Shown here: piece after piece, positions 14,816 through 22,421 of the stretch | Position numbering within the stretch: the stretch's first letter is position 1 | Layout: each line of letters opens with the position of its first letter | DNA from: Candidatus Methylarchaceae archaeon HK01M | Lineage (GTDB): Archaea; Thermoproteota; Nitrososphaeria; Nitrososphaerales; JACAEJ01 | NCBI GenBank assembly: GCA_024256245.1 | Contig: JAKLZD010000008.1 | Span: forward strand, 1-22,421 | Length of the DNA: 22,421 bases | Direction: 5' to 3' | The notes under the pieces: model-generated | Database searches by the model: none | What the model saw: the letters and a program-made list of their open reading frames with translations, nothing else | Told to the model about the DNA's origin: nothing | Translations under genes and position numbers: made by a program

Positions 14816-15340
14816 ATGCGCGGAAGAAATTACAGAGAGATAAAAGGCCATGCTTATGTTAGGAGAGAGTTCATATCAAGCATTCCACGGAATAAGATAG
14901 CCAAATTCAATATAGGCACCCCTCGTCAAGATTATGATTTTAAACTCGAGCTAAGAGCGAGAGAGAGGGCTCAGATAAGGCATAATGCCCTTGAGGCTGC
15001 AAGAGTAGCTGCAAATAAGAAGTTATCAGATATAGATGCCACCAACTACCATCTTCTAGTCAAAGCCTATCCTCATGTCGTATTAAGAGAGAATAAGATG
15101 TTAGCCATGGCAGGCGCAGATAGACTTCAAGAGGGTATGAGGAAGGCTTTTGGGAAGCCAGTAGGTCTGGCTGCAAGGGTGGAGATCGATGGTGTTATCT
15201 TAGAAGTGAGTTCAAGGATGGAGAATTTAAAGGAGGCGAAAGAAGCTCTTCAAGTAGCAGCAAGTAAACTACCCATCCCAACTTATGTAAAAAAGGTTCT
15301 TTTAAAACAAACAAAAGTAGAGGGCCAGACATCTGGTTAG
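14816..15340 (+). CDS. rpl10e: Ribosomal protein L10e (uL16)
   Basis: This is the archaeal/eukaryotic-type uL16 of the large ribosomal subunit, which lies near the peptidyl transferase centre and tRNA elbow. The 174-residue product matches the family through its length: an N-terminal RNYREIKGHAYVRREFI, the IRHNALEAARVAANKKL helix, HLLVKAYPHVVLRENKM, and AGADRLQEGMRKAFGKP. A short leader with a GTGAGG Shine-Dalgarno precedes the ATG. It appears to head the plus-strand cluster that continues with dph2, csl4, rpoL and tfs. Confidence 0.97.
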   Translation: MRGRNYREIKGHAYVRREFISSIPRNKIAKFNIGTPRQDYDFKLELRARERAQIRHNALEAARVAANKKLSDIDATNYHLLVKAYPHVVLRENKMLAMAGADRLQEGMRKAFGKPVGLAARVEIDGVILEVSSRMENLKEAKEALQVAASKLPIPTYVKKVLLKQTKVEGQTSG

Positions 15341-15413
15341 ACATCCTTTATTAATTATATTCCTATAAAAGTAGGAATAAGTTTGTAGGCGCTACAAGTT
15401 TTAAGTGGTCTGC

Positions 15414-16415
15414 ATGATCTGGATAGATGAAAATAAGATCGTCTCGGAGATCGAAAAAAGGGGACCTAAAATCGTTATATTCAATGCACCTTGCGGTCTT
15501 CTGATAAAGACGGAAGAATTGGCATCAAAGATTCAAAGATCATTTGGCGTGCAAACTATAACGATCGCTGATCCATGTTATGGTATATGCGATACTGTTG
15601 ATGAGGAAGCCGAGAAGTTAGGAGCAGATATAGCATTCCACATAGGTCATAATGTAGCTGTAGAAAAGATTGGCAAAAAGACGATATTAGTAGATATTGT
15701 AGATGATGTAAATTTTGATGAAGTCTTAAAAGTTTCCCTAATGACTTTTAGGGGCTACAAGAAGGTGGGGTTATGTACAATCAGTCAACACATCCATCAG
15801 ATCAAAAAAGCCAGATCCTTCTTACAGAAAAACGATATTGAAGTAATCATAGGTAAAGGAAGGGGATTTATGAAGGACGGACAGGTCTTAGGATGTGATT
15901 TCTCTACAGCTTTTGAAGTTAGAGATGATGTTAATGCCTTTGCCTTTCTTGGTCAGAGCTTATTTCATGCGACAGGAATTGCCTTAGCTACAAACAAGCC
16001 TACATTTATGCTAGATCCGTATTATAAAGAGGTTGTAAATGTTACGCCATCAGCTTTACATATGTTAAAGAGAGCTGTACTTTCAATATACAAAGTCCTA
16101 GATGCCAACAATATCGGAATCATAATAGGGTTAAAAGAGGGGCAGACAAGGTTAGAGATGGCTCGTAAGATAAGGGACGAACTTAAAAAGCATGGGAAGA
16201 AAGTTTCTCTAATAGCGTTACACGAAGTTACTAATGAGAGGTTGACTCAACTACAGAATATAGACGCATTCATACAAACTACCTGCCCTAGAATATCCAT
16301 AGGTGGGGAAAAATTCACTAAACCTGTTCTGGCAGTACCTCAAGCAGAAGCCCTCTTCGATATATTAGATGGAAAGGGGTGCGGAAAAATCTTCCAAAGA
16401 AGCAGATGGGTTTAA
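15414..16415 (+). CDS. dph2: Diphthamide synthesis enzyme Dph2
   Basis: Archaeal Dph2 is a non-canonical radical SAM [4Fe-4S] enzyme. It transfers the 3-amino-3-carboxypropyl group of SAM to a histidine of elongation factor 2, the first step of diphthamide. The product has the three-domain repeat and the cluster cysteines of the family: one in ADPCYGICD, one in VLGCDFSTAF near residue 165, and one in QTTCPRIS near residue 290. The ATG at 15414 gives 333 residues; a GTG three codons upstream (15405) is the alternative. It follows the L10e gene by about 70 bp. Confidence 0.94.
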   Translation: MIWIDENKIVSEIEKRGPKIVIFNAPCGLLIKTEELASKIQRSFGVQTITIADPCYGICDTVDEEAEKLGADIAFHIGHNVAVEKIGKKTILVDIVDDVNFDEVLKVSLMTFRGYKKVGLCTISQHIHQIKKARSFLQKNDIEVIIGKGRGFMKDGQVLGCDFSTAFEVRDDVNAFAFLGQSLFHATGIALATNKPTFMLDPYYKEVVNVTPSALHMLKRAVLSIYKVLDANNIGIIIGLKEGQTRLEMARKIRDELKKHGKKVSLIALHEVTNERLTQLQNIDAFIQTTCPRISIGGEKFTKPVLAVPQAEALFDILDGKGCGKIFQRSRWV

Positions 16416-16422
16416 AGATCAC

Positions 16423-16430
16423 TTTATAAG
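16423..16430 (+). promoter_or_regulatory. TATA box of csl4
   Basis: TTTATAAG is centred about 25 bp upstream of the ATG at 16451, supporting that start over the internal ATG at 16487 and giving csl4-rpoL-tfs a promoter of their own. Confidence 0.45.
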
Positions 16431-16450
16431 TAGATATTAAGATACCCTCT

Positions 16451-17044
16451 ATGATTTTGACAACTAATCAATCAAATTTAGGAAAAATGAAGAAAACAAC
16501 CCCAGGAGATAAACTTGCTGTTATAGAGGAGTTTAACGCTAGTGAAGGGGCTTATATTGATAAGGATACGATCAGGGCTTTGAGACTGGGTATAGCGGAT
16601 TATGACATTAAGAGAAGGGAAATTAAGATAGAACCATCACGGAAGGTAAAAAATATACCAATAGTTGGGGACAACGTTATAGGACAAGTAGAGGCGGTAC
16701 AAGGCAACATAGCTAACATAAGAATTTATTATATCAATGATAGGAGAAGTTCTAGTGGATTTACAGGAATGCTAATTTTAAGGTCGGGGCGATCTCCTAG
16801 GAAAAGTGGAAGAAAAAGAACGGTATTAATGCTTGGTGATATCGTCAAAGCCAAGGTTACAAGTTATGAAAATTCTATTATCCATCTGTCTATTAATGAC
16901 AATGGGAGTGGTGTAATGTATACTACTTGTAGCTTATGTGGAGGGAGTACCGAAAGGTTAGATCATAAAATAAAATGCATGAATTGTGGGTTGATTGAGG
17001 AGAGGAAGCTTGCGTCCGACTTCGGTGAATTTTACCAGAAGTAA
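16451..17044 (+). CDS. csl4: Exosome complex RNA-binding protein Csl4
   Basis: Csl4 caps the archaeal RNA exosome and recruits RNA and partners such as DnaG. The 197-residue product shows the three expected domains. A short N-terminal domain carries TPGDKLAVIEEF. A central S1 RNA-binding domain spans about 73-150. A C-terminal zinc ribbon has Cys 160, 163, 176 and 179 (CSLC and CMNC). The first 12 residues precede the point where homologues usually begin, so the ATG at 16487 is an alternative, but the TATA spacing favours 16451. It is followed by rpoL, 99 bp on. Confidence 0.93.
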   Translation: MILTTNQSNLGKMKKTTPGDKLAVIEEFNASEGAYIDKDTIRALRLGIADYDIKRREIKIEPSRKVKNIPIVGDNVIGQVEAVQGNIANIRIYYINDRRSSSGFTGMLILRSGRSPRKSGRKRTVLMLGDIVKAKVTSYENSIIHLSINDNGSGVMYTTCSLCGGSTERLDHKIKCMNCGLIEERKLASDFGEFYQK

Positions 17045-17143
17045 CAAATTATAGATCGAATTTGATTTATATGAGTAAATATAATAGCTTCTCTCTTAAA
17101 AGGAAAATTCTTATTAACTTGCTTCGATCATGATAACTAACCA

Positions 17144-17434
17144 ATGGAGCTCAAAGTACTTTCCAACGCTAATAAGACATTACTTATAAATATAGAGGAT
17201 GAGGATATATCTATACCTGAGGTAATCCATCACGAACTTCTAGAAGATGAGAAGATAGTATTTGCAGGTGTTATAAAACAACATCCATTGTTAAATAGAC
17301 TTACCATGAGAGTTCAAACAAAGATTATCGAACCGGGGGATGTCTTGGTTTCCAGCAGTTTAAAAGCAGTAGAAAGATCAGCTGAAATGCTCTCAGAAGT
17401 AAAAAGAAATTTGGGTGATAAAAGGGAGGAATGA
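17144..17434 (+). CDS. rpoL: DNA-directed RNA polymerase subunit L (Rpb11-like)
   Basis: Subunit L (also Rpo11) dimerises with subunit D to form the assembly platform of archaeal RNA polymerase. The 96-residue product matches the family: a first strand, then EVIHHELLEDEKIVFAGV, and the signature KQHPLLNRLTMRVQT, whose HPL follows the family consensus. Length is normal. The transcription factor S gene begins 8 bp after its stop, so the two are surely co-transcribed. Confidence 0.94.
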   Translation: MELKVLSNANKTLLINIEDEDISIPEVIHHELLEDEKIVFAGVIKQHPLLNRLTMRVQTKIIEPGDVLVSSSLKAVERSAEMLSEVKRNLGDKREE

Positions 17435-17442
17435 TTTAAGAG

Positions 17443-17781
17443 ATGCAATTCTGTAAAAAATGTGGTACAAAGCTTAAGTTTAAACAGATTAAGATTGGTG
17501 GCATATTATTCCCTGGTTTAGCCTGCGACAAATGTGGTTTTTACACAAGAATAGAAAAGGTTACTGCTAAACCTGAGGAAAGCGTATCAAGAACCCACAT
17601 AAAAGTGCTTGGAGATGAAGCGGATGAAATTAAGACATTACCTACCACAACTATAGAATGTCCTAAATGTGACAATATGACTGCATATTGGTGGTTCCTC
17701 CAAACTAGAAGTGGTGATGAGCCGCCCACTCAATTCTACAGATGCACAAAATGTAACTATACTTGGAGATTATACGCCTAA
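17443..17781 (+). CDS. tfs: Transcription factor S (TFS/TFIIS-like)
   Basis: TFS rescues backtracked archaeal RNA polymerase by stimulating cleavage of the nascent RNA. The 112-residue product has two zinc ribbons: Cys 4, 7, 28 and 31 at the N-terminus, and Cys 73, 76, 101 and 104 at the C-terminus. The catalytic acidic tip is QTRSGDEPPT with Asp92 and Glu93. The usual RSADE is RSGDE here, an Ala-to-Gly change that leaves the acid pair intact. It forms a tight unit with rpoL. Confidence 0.95.
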   Translation: MQFCKKCGTKLKFKQIKIGGILFPGLACDKCGFYTRIEKVTAKPEESVSRTHIKVLGDEADEIKTLPTTTIECPKCDNMTAYWWFLQTRSGDEPPTQFYRCTKCNYTWRLYA

Positions 17782-17863
17782 CTTTTAAAGACATTCTAAC
17801 GAGGATCAGAAATAAGTGATTAGTTCTATCCTATAACTCAGGTACGTCCTTTTCTAAAATATC

Positions 17864-18892
17864 CTACCGCCTCACCAAGACTGTTACAGCCCTTGTCAGC
17901 TTCCTGTGAACATAGACTTCATGGTCTTCCTTTACATTGAAGCTCTCTAGCGAATCCAGTTCGATGGCCTTGGGATAGACGATGACGCAGTACCTTCCCC
18001 TGGGCACTACGTCTCTTGCTTGAGAGATGAGTTCTTTCAGTAGGTCTTTAGTCTTCAAGCCCTTTGACGATGAACACCTCCCATAGGGAATGTCCGTTGC
18101 CATGGCGTCTGTGTGCCTTACAGGGAGTCTTAGGGAGTCCGAATTTATCACTCCAAGGGTTTCGAGGCCGTAGTGCCTCAAGTTATACATGGTTCCTCGG
18201 CACATCTTCATGGAAATATCTATCCCCACAGTTTTGGTTCCTATGAGAGAGGCTTCTATAAGGATGCTCCCTGTGCCGCAGAAGGGGTCGAGAAGAACCT
18301 CGCCTTCTCTAACACGAGATAGGTTGACCAGCACCCTTGCAAACTTGGGGTAGAGGACAGAAGGATGGAAGAAGGGTCTTGTTCTAGGCCTCCTCGACCC
18401 CCAGCCCTTCTTACTCATGTAGTCTGAAACTCCTATTAGAAGATTGTTTTCGAAGATTATTCCTATAACGATCTTTTGGGGCTTTTTAAGGGAGACTCTG
18501 GCGTTGGGGAGTCTCCTTTTTACAGCAGAGCCTACCATGACTTCTACCTTCTCCGATAGGGGCTCATGAGATAGATTATAGACGGAGGCAGAGAAGGCCA
18601 CAGAACCCTCTATGAAATTTTCAAAGGCAAAAGAGTTTATGTTTCTCTCCATATCCTCCATCTTACAGTGAGATAGAAAGAGACCTCCAGCGTTGATATA
18701 GGCACCCCTCTTCAAGATGGCATCTGGGCTGAATCTTCCTTCCACGATGAAGACACGATTATGGATCTTCTCGAGCCTTGCCTTACAATCGTAAACCTCT
18801 ACAAGGGCCCTTAACTCGGCTTGAGGGAGGGTGCTCCTTTCCCCTGAAAGTAGGAAGAATTTTCTCCTCGATTCCGGTAACGAAGTCTCCAT
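17864..18892 (-). CDS. tRNA (guanine(10)-N2)-methyltransferase (Trm-G10/Trm11-like)
   Basis: This enzyme methylates N2 of G10 in archaeal tRNA. From ATG 18892 it has 342 residues. An N-terminal ferredoxin-like/THUMP region includes FFLLSGERSTLPQAEL and a NARVSLKKPQKI motif. The C-terminal Rossmann methyltransferase has the SAM motif LLDPFCGTGSILIEA (DPFCGTGS at about 202-209) and the catalytic DIPYG at 267-271. The latter is DPPYG in most amino-methylases and DIPYG in many archaeal Trm-G10 proteins. The ATG is preferred over the GTG at 18916 because homologues begin near FFLLSGE and a TTTTAT box sits about 27 bp upstream. It converges on tfs. Confidence 0.92.
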   Translation of the reverse strand: METSLPESRRKFFLLSGERSTLPQAELRALVEVYDCKARLEKIHNRVFIVEGRFSPDAILKRGAYINAGGLFLSHCKMEDMERNINSFAFENFIEGSVAFSASVYNLSHEPLSEKVEVMVGSAVKRRLPNARVSLKKPQKIVIGIIFENNLLIGVSDYMSKKGWGSRRPRTRPFFHPSVLYPKFARVLVNLSRVREGEVLLDPFCGTGSILIEASLIGTKTVGIDISMKMCRGTMYNLRHYGLETLGVINSDSLRLPVRHTDAMATDIPYGRCSSSKGLKTKDLLKELISQARDVVPRGRYCVIVYPKAIELDSLESFNVKEDHEVYVHRKLTRAVTVLVRR

Positions 18893-18916
18893 TGATATAT
18901 AGATGGTAAAACTCAC

Positions 18917-18922
18917 ATAAAA
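18917..18922 (-). promoter_or_regulatory. TATA-like box of the tRNA methyltransferase gene
   Basis: TTTTAT on the minus strand is centred about 27 bp upstream of the ATG at 18892, supporting the shorter start. Confidence 0.4.
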
Positions 18923-18967
18923 GAAATTTTAACGAGAAATTTATTCTAAGCTTCTTGAAGAATGGTG

Positions 18968-18995
18968 TATAATTCGTTATCGATAACGAATTATA
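18968..18995. promoter_or_regulatory. Perfect 28-bp palindrome
   Basis: The half-site TATAATTCGTTATC (18968-18981) is followed without spacer by its exact reverse complement (18982-18995). It lies 76 bp upstream of the tRNA methyltransferase start, and about 210 bp upstream of the divergent gene at 19206. Such dyads are typical binding sites of dimeric regulators; it could also fold as a hairpin without a loop. No second copy is seen in the window. Confidence 0.5.
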
Positions 18996-19205
18996 GTTGA
19001 TGGGTAGACTATTAATCTATATTCTTAAATTCAAATATGCGCGTATTATTATAAGGAATACTCATCACAGATATTTTGAAAAATTTTGGACTTAATTGAG
19101 AAAGATCGTTTAGAATATGTAAGCTTCACAATTCTTGTAAAAGGACTAACAAAACTTTATAGTAAGTGAGTAACTACCAGCCATCCTTGGAGTTTATCTA
19201 CGGAG
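18996..19205. other. AT-rich intergenic region
   Basis: Between the palindrome and the gene at 19206 I see only AT-rich DNA. A possible TATA box (ACTTTATAG, 19153-19161) about 45 bp upstream of the 19206 start is the only recognisable element. Confidence 0.4.
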
Positions 19206-19814
19206 ATGAGCGCAATACTAACCCTTCCAAAGGACGATCTTCTCGTCAGGGAATATTTTCCCAATCTAGCAGAGGAAGAGAGGGACTATTTCAAGTACAT
19301 TTCGGACCTAATAGTAGAGAAGGTGATCCATCCTATCTTAGAGGCTAAAGATAAAGAGCCTGCCATAGAAAAGGAGATCATTCACTACCTCCTCTACTCG
19401 CTTAACCTCTATCCCATCATGCCGAAGATAATAGAAAGATATGATAAGTACTTTGATTTCCTTCTCAGAGAAGTCAAGGAAAAAATTAGAGATGGAGATA
19501 TCTTCCATTCGGTGCTTCATGCCTTCGATGTTCTAAAGGAGCATATAGGCTACTTCTCAGAACTCTTCACCAGAGATCCCTATAAGTTAAGCATCTTTAG
19601 GGTGGATGAAATTGAAGCCTATTTCTACACTCTAACAAAGACGAGTCTAGCCTTTAACGTGATCTTTGTATCTATATATGAAAAGGTTGAAGATCTTAAG
19701 ATCCTGAGCCAGATCGCTGAGAAGTACGCCCAAGAATTCGAGCCGTTCGTGGCCCATCTACAAGTTCTAGCCAAAGAAGAATCGTCGCCCAACGATTTTT
19801 CCAACACAACATGA
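19206..19814 (+). CDS. Hypothetical helical protein
   Basis: This 202-residue protein has no family that I recognise. It is predicted all-helical, rich in Glu, Lys, Phe and Tyr, without membrane segments, a signal peptide or cysteines. The pattern is of an alpha-helical bundle: about eight helices of 15-25 residues, including YFKYISDLIVEKVIHPILEA and FLLREVKEKIRDGDIFHSVL. The ATG is preceded by CGGAG, a fair Shine-Dalgarno. It ends one base before the convergent PRPP synthetase stop, so their transcripts must overlap at the 3' ends. It may be lineage-specific. Confidence 0.75.
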   Translation: MSAILTLPKDDLLVREYFPNLAEEERDYFKYISDLIVEKVIHPILEAKDKEPAIEKEIIHYLLYSLNLYPIMPKIIERYDKYFDFLLREVKEKIRDGDIFHSVLHAFDVLKEHIGYFSELFTRDPYKLSIFRVDEIEAYFYTLTKTSLAFNVIFVSIYEKVEDLKILSQIAEKYAQEFEPFVAHLQVLAKEESSPNDFSNTT

Positions 19815-19815
19815 C

Positions 19816-20715
19816 TTAGAGAGTAGAAAGATAAGATGCTAGAAGGGGCGCTACATCGATCTTGCTTATGGGGCTCGGTATAGTGTTCGTCCCTACAAGC
19901 TCCTCAACACCAGCCTTCTTTATCCTATCTAAGGCATCCCCAGTCAGCAAGGGATGGACGCAGGTTGCAAATACCCTCCTAGCACCACTATCCTTCAACT
20001 TGAGAGCAGCCAGCTCTATGGTCTTTCCACTACTTATGATATCGTCGACAAGGATCACATCCTTGCCTTGAACGTCCTTCTCCATCTCCTTTAATACGAC
20101 CTCACCTGTAACTCTGTCCCTCACCTTGGAAAGGGTGAAGTAATCAACTCCAAGCACTCTTGCAAAGCCCTCCACTCTGACAGACCCACCAAGGTCTGGG
20201 GATACAGCTATGGCCTCCTTCAAGCTGTAAATTTTATCGAAGTACTCAGCCATCTTAGGAATTGCCGAAACACTATAGGCAGGGATGGAGAAGAGGCCTA
20301 ACCCTTCTACGTTGTGAATACCGACGGTGACTATCCTCCTAACCCCTACAGACCTAAGCAGACGGGCAAAGACTCCCAAGCTCACTATCTCCCCCTGAAG
20401 GAAAACTCTATGCTGCCTAGCGTAAGCAAGGTAGGGGACTATCACATGAACCTCTGCTCCATCCTCGTTAAGCTTGTGGGCCAAGAACAATAACTGTAGT
20501 ATGTGCCTGTCGATGGGGGGGTAGGTCGATTGAACTATAGCAATACGCCTATCCATAACATCACTCATTATCCTGAAGTAGCTCTCACCATCTGGGAAGA
20601 GCTTGGTATCAATCTCTATGAGGTCTGAGCCCAACCTCTCAGCCACTCCCACCGCCAAGTCCTTTGAAGCCGGTCCTGGGGCTATCAGCCATCCCTTTTT
20701 TTTATCTGCAGACAT
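19816..20715 (-). CDS. prs: Ribose-phosphate pyrophosphokinase
   Basis: PRPP synthetase makes phosphoribosyl pyrophosphate from ribose 5-phosphate and ATP for nucleotide and cofactor synthesis. The 299-residue product has the ATP site FPDGESYFRI (40-49), the flexible loop with YARQHR (98-103), SPDLGG (172-177) and the PRPP-binding loop VDDIISSGKT (223-232). Length matches archaeal enzymes, which are a little shorter than bacterial ones. The ATG at 20715 has a T-rich TATA-like stretch (20736-20744) about 25 bp upstream, as for leaderless genes here. It diverges from the radical SAM gene at 20814. Confidence 0.96.
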   Translation of the reverse strand: MSADKKKGWLIAPGPASKDLAVGVAERLGSDLIEIDTKLFPDGESYFRIMSDVMDRRIAIVQSTYPPIDRHILQLLFLAHKLNEDGAEVHVIVPYLAYARQHRVFLQGEIVSLGVFARLLRSVGVRRIVTVGIHNVEGLGLFSIPAYSVSAIPKMAEYFDKIYSLKEAIAVSPDLGGSVRVEGFARVLGVDYFTLSKVRDRVTGEVVLKEMEKDVQGKDVILVDDIISSGKTIELAALKLKDSGARRVFATCVHPLLTGDALDRIKKAGVEELVGTNTIPSPISKIDVAPLLASYLSTL

Positions 20716-20813
20716 AGGATGTGGATAGAGGTGGGTATTTTTTTCTTTATCGCAAACCTTTCAAATAGATTGAATAAGGTTATTAAGACGATCTTATAAT
20801 ATTTAATAAAATC

Positions 20814-21854
20814 ATGAAAAAGGAGGCCATGGCCTACACGAGGCTTAATGGTACAGATGTGAACTGTAAACTCTGCCCAAGAGGTTGCATTATAAAGAAC
20901 TCAAAGAGAGGTGTATGTAGAGTTAGGGAGAACAGAGATAGGACCCTCTTCACCCTGATCTACGGCACAACTACAGCAGAGGCTATCGACCCCATTGAGA
21001 AGAAGCCCTTATTCCATTTCTGGCCTGGTAGCGATACATATTCGATTTCGACTCTATCATGCACTCTATTCTGTCCATGGTGCCAGAACTGGGAGATAAG
21101 CCAAGCATCCCCTGGAGAAGTCTATTCCCATGAGAACACCCCTGAGGGACTAGTCAAGGCGGCTCTTGAATCGGGCTCTAGATCTATCTCCTACACATAC
21201 AACGAGCCCCTCCTCTGGTACGAATTCGTCTATGAAACGTCCAAGGTCGCAAGGGATAATAAAGTTCAAAATATACTGGTTACAAACGGTTACATTACAG
21301 AGGAAGCCCTCCTACCTTTAGTCAAGTACATAGATGCTGCGAACATCGATATAAAGGGCTTTACCGAAGATTTCTACCGTACTTATTGCAGGGGTAGTTT
21401 GGAGCCTGTTCTCTTGGCAACGAAATTGATGAAGAGGGAAGGCACACATATAGAAGTGACGAACCTGGTAATACCTGGCATCAATGACTCCTTGGAAGAG
21501 ATAAGACAGCTTGTTAGATGGGTAAAGGACAACTTGGGCGCAGATATCCCTCTACACTTCTCACGCTTCTTCCCCCACTATAAAATGGCAGACATACATG
21601 CAACTCCCTTTGCAACTCTGTTAAAGGTGAAGGAAATCGCTGAGGAGGAGGGGTTGCAATTTGTCTACATAGGGAATGTGGCGAGCGAGAGCGAAAATAC
21701 CTACTGCCCAAACTGTAAGAATCTTCTAATAAGAAGGATGGGCTTCGATGTCCTCAAGGTCGATTTATCAGAGGATAAGAGGTGCCCCAACTGTGGATTC
21801 AAGATCAATATAGTGGGCGAGGTCAATACTAGGAGTTTCATCAGATGGTGGTAA
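20814..21854 (+). CDS. AmmeMemoRadiSam-type radical SAM protein (AmrS-like)
   Basis: This 346-residue radical SAM protein belongs to the group once annotated as pyruvate formate-lyase activating enzyme, now linked with AMMECR1 and Memo proteins in the AmmeMemoRadiSam system, whose product is unknown. It has an N-terminal Cys region CKLCPRGC with a later Cys35. The cluster motif CTLFCPWC has Cys 83, 87 and 90, followed by QNWEIS. A SYTYNEPLLW stretch and a C-terminal zinc-ribbon-like CPNC...CPNCGF are also present. The AT-rich run TTATAATATTTAATAAAATC just before the ATG may hold its promoter. A related gene follows 35 bp downstream. Neither AMMECR1 nor Memo is in view. Confidence 0.88.
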   Translation: MKKEAMAYTRLNGTDVNCKLCPRGCIIKNSKRGVCRVRENRDRTLFTLIYGTTTAEAIDPIEKKPLFHFWPGSDTYSISTLSCTLFCPWCQNWEISQASPGEVYSHENTPEGLVKAALESGSRSISYTYNEPLLWYEFVYETSKVARDNKVQNILVTNGYITEEALLPLVKYIDAANIDIKGFTEDFYRTYCRGSLEPVLLATKLMKREGTHIEVTNLVIPGINDSLEEIRQLVRWVKDNLGADIPLHFSRFFPHYKMADIHATPFATLLKVKEIAEEEGLQFVYIGNVASESENTYCPNCKNLLIRRMGFDVLKVDLSEDKRCPNCGFKINIVGEVNTRSFIRWW

Positions 21855-21889
21855 TGGAAAATTTTGTAAGATAAGGATGGTTAGTAAGA

Positions 21890-22421
21890 ATGTGGAGAGC
21901 TTTCCGCCCAGATTCTATAACTGTGCTCTACGATAAGAAGTGCAGAGCCTCCTTATCACGATACTTAGATATAATCTTAGATAAGAAGATGGCAAAGTTC
22001 AAGCTCTTGAAGACTTTTTCCTCAGATTTTCAAGCTAAAAGCACAACTGAAATGTGGAACTTACATGACAAGATGGTCGAAGATTTCAAGGACTATGTAC
22101 AAGAGGTTGATTCTGGCAGAGAGGTTGATCTTGCCGATAGGAGTCTACTGGACCTAAAGATCTTATTGGCAAAGAAGATACTCGAGAGGTGTACGTTCTG
22201 CATGCATGCATGTGCGGTCAATAGATTAAGAGGCGAAACGAGGTACTGTGGTTGCAGTATGGACGTCCGAGTCTCGACCATGTTTGACCATTATGGAGAA
22301 GAGCCTGAACTTGTACCATCCTTCACTGTCTTCACTCTGGGTTGCAGTATGAGGTGTATTCACTGTCAGAACTGGACCATCAGCCAATGGAAAGAGAGAG
22401 GTACTCTGTATGAACTTGAAG
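21890..22421 (+). CDS. Second radical SAM protein of the AmrS/PflX type, 3' end outside window
   Basis: A frame opening at ATG 21890 (MWRAFRPDSITVLYDKKC) runs unbroken for 177 codons to the window edge. It has about 100 residues of N-terminal extension unlike the gene before it. Then comes a Cys region CTFCMHAC with Cys120 (101-120), and the radical SAM motif GCSMRCIHC (Cys 152, 156, 159) followed by QNWTISQW. The spacing and QNW signature mirror the neighbour, so the two are probably paralogues in one operon. The upstream ATG at 21878 is out of frame and soon stops. The C-terminal half is not visible, so the exact subfamily is uncertain. Confidence 0.85.
   Translation, partial: MWRAFRPDSITVLYDKKCRASLSRYLDIILDKKMAKFKLLKTFSSDFQAKSTTEMWNLHDKMVEDFKDYVQEVDSGREVDLADRSLLDLKILLAKKILERCTFCMHACAVNRLRGETRYCGCSMDVRVSTMFDHYGEEPELVPSFTVFTLGCSMRCIHCQNWTISQWKERGTLYELE

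Noticed and set aside
1..22421. CRISPR array, tRNA gene or intact insertion sequence
   Set aside because: No regularly spaced repeats, no T-loop GGTTCGAATCC-type sequence with a matching acceptor stem, and no intact transposase were found on reading the spacers of both strands.

Overview
The window is a gene-dense archaeal chromosome segment. Its information-processing genes are archaeal: RadA recombinase, replication factor C large subunit, exosome subunit Csl4, RNA polymerase subunit L, transcription factor S, ribosomal protein L10e, diphthamide enzyme Dph2, the tRNA m2G10 methyltransferase, A-type ATPase subunits H and F, and an ether-lipid UbiA prenyltransferase. Many starts have a TATA-like box about 25 bp upstream of the start codon, which fits leaderless transcription. 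The gene set and order suggest a TACK-group archaeon (Thaumarchaeota, Aigarchaeota or Bathyarchaeia-like), but I cannot place it more precisely from sequence alone.

Layout. 1-1600: a 5'-truncated winged-helix regulator remnant, radA and a small Cys-rich protein, all on the minus strand. 1600-2160: about 570 bp without an intact gene, holding what looks like a decayed reading frame and a double hairpin. 2167-4038: a MoxR-type AAA+ ATPase fused to a von Willebrand A domain (minus). 4161-6545: a plus-strand molybdopterin cofactor operon, hypothetical gene-moaC-moaB-moaA, with overlapping or nearly abutting genes. 6569-10362: a minus-strand operon running from an asparagine synthetase-like gene with a lost glutaminase cysteine, through a UbiA prenyltransferase and rfcL, to a small Cys-rich protein. 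10504-10669: a strongly structured GC-rich element read as a candidate non-coding RNA on the minus strand. It is divergent from a conserved-looking protein with a possible PD-(D/E)XK nuclease motif. 11514-13814: purB and the ATPase subunits F and H (minus). 13815-14350: an AT-rich gap with one possible small ORF and a promoter inverted repeat. 14351-17781: a winged-helix regulator, then L10e, dph2, csl4, rpoL and tfs (plus), a translation and transcription cluster. 17864-18892: trmG10 (minus). 18893-19205: a gap containing a perfect 28-bp palindrome. 19206-20715: an all-helical orphan protein convergent with PRPP synthetase. 20814-22421: two tandem AmmeMemoRadiSam-type radical SAM genes, the second cut by the window edge.

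Most genes are housekeeping. The observations most worth a second look are the structured RNA candidate at 10504-10669, the asparagine synthetase-like protein with a dismantled glutaminase site, the possible nuclease-fold protein, the 28-bp palindrome, and the tandem radical SAM pair. I did not find a CRISPR array, an intact mobile element or a tRNA gene.
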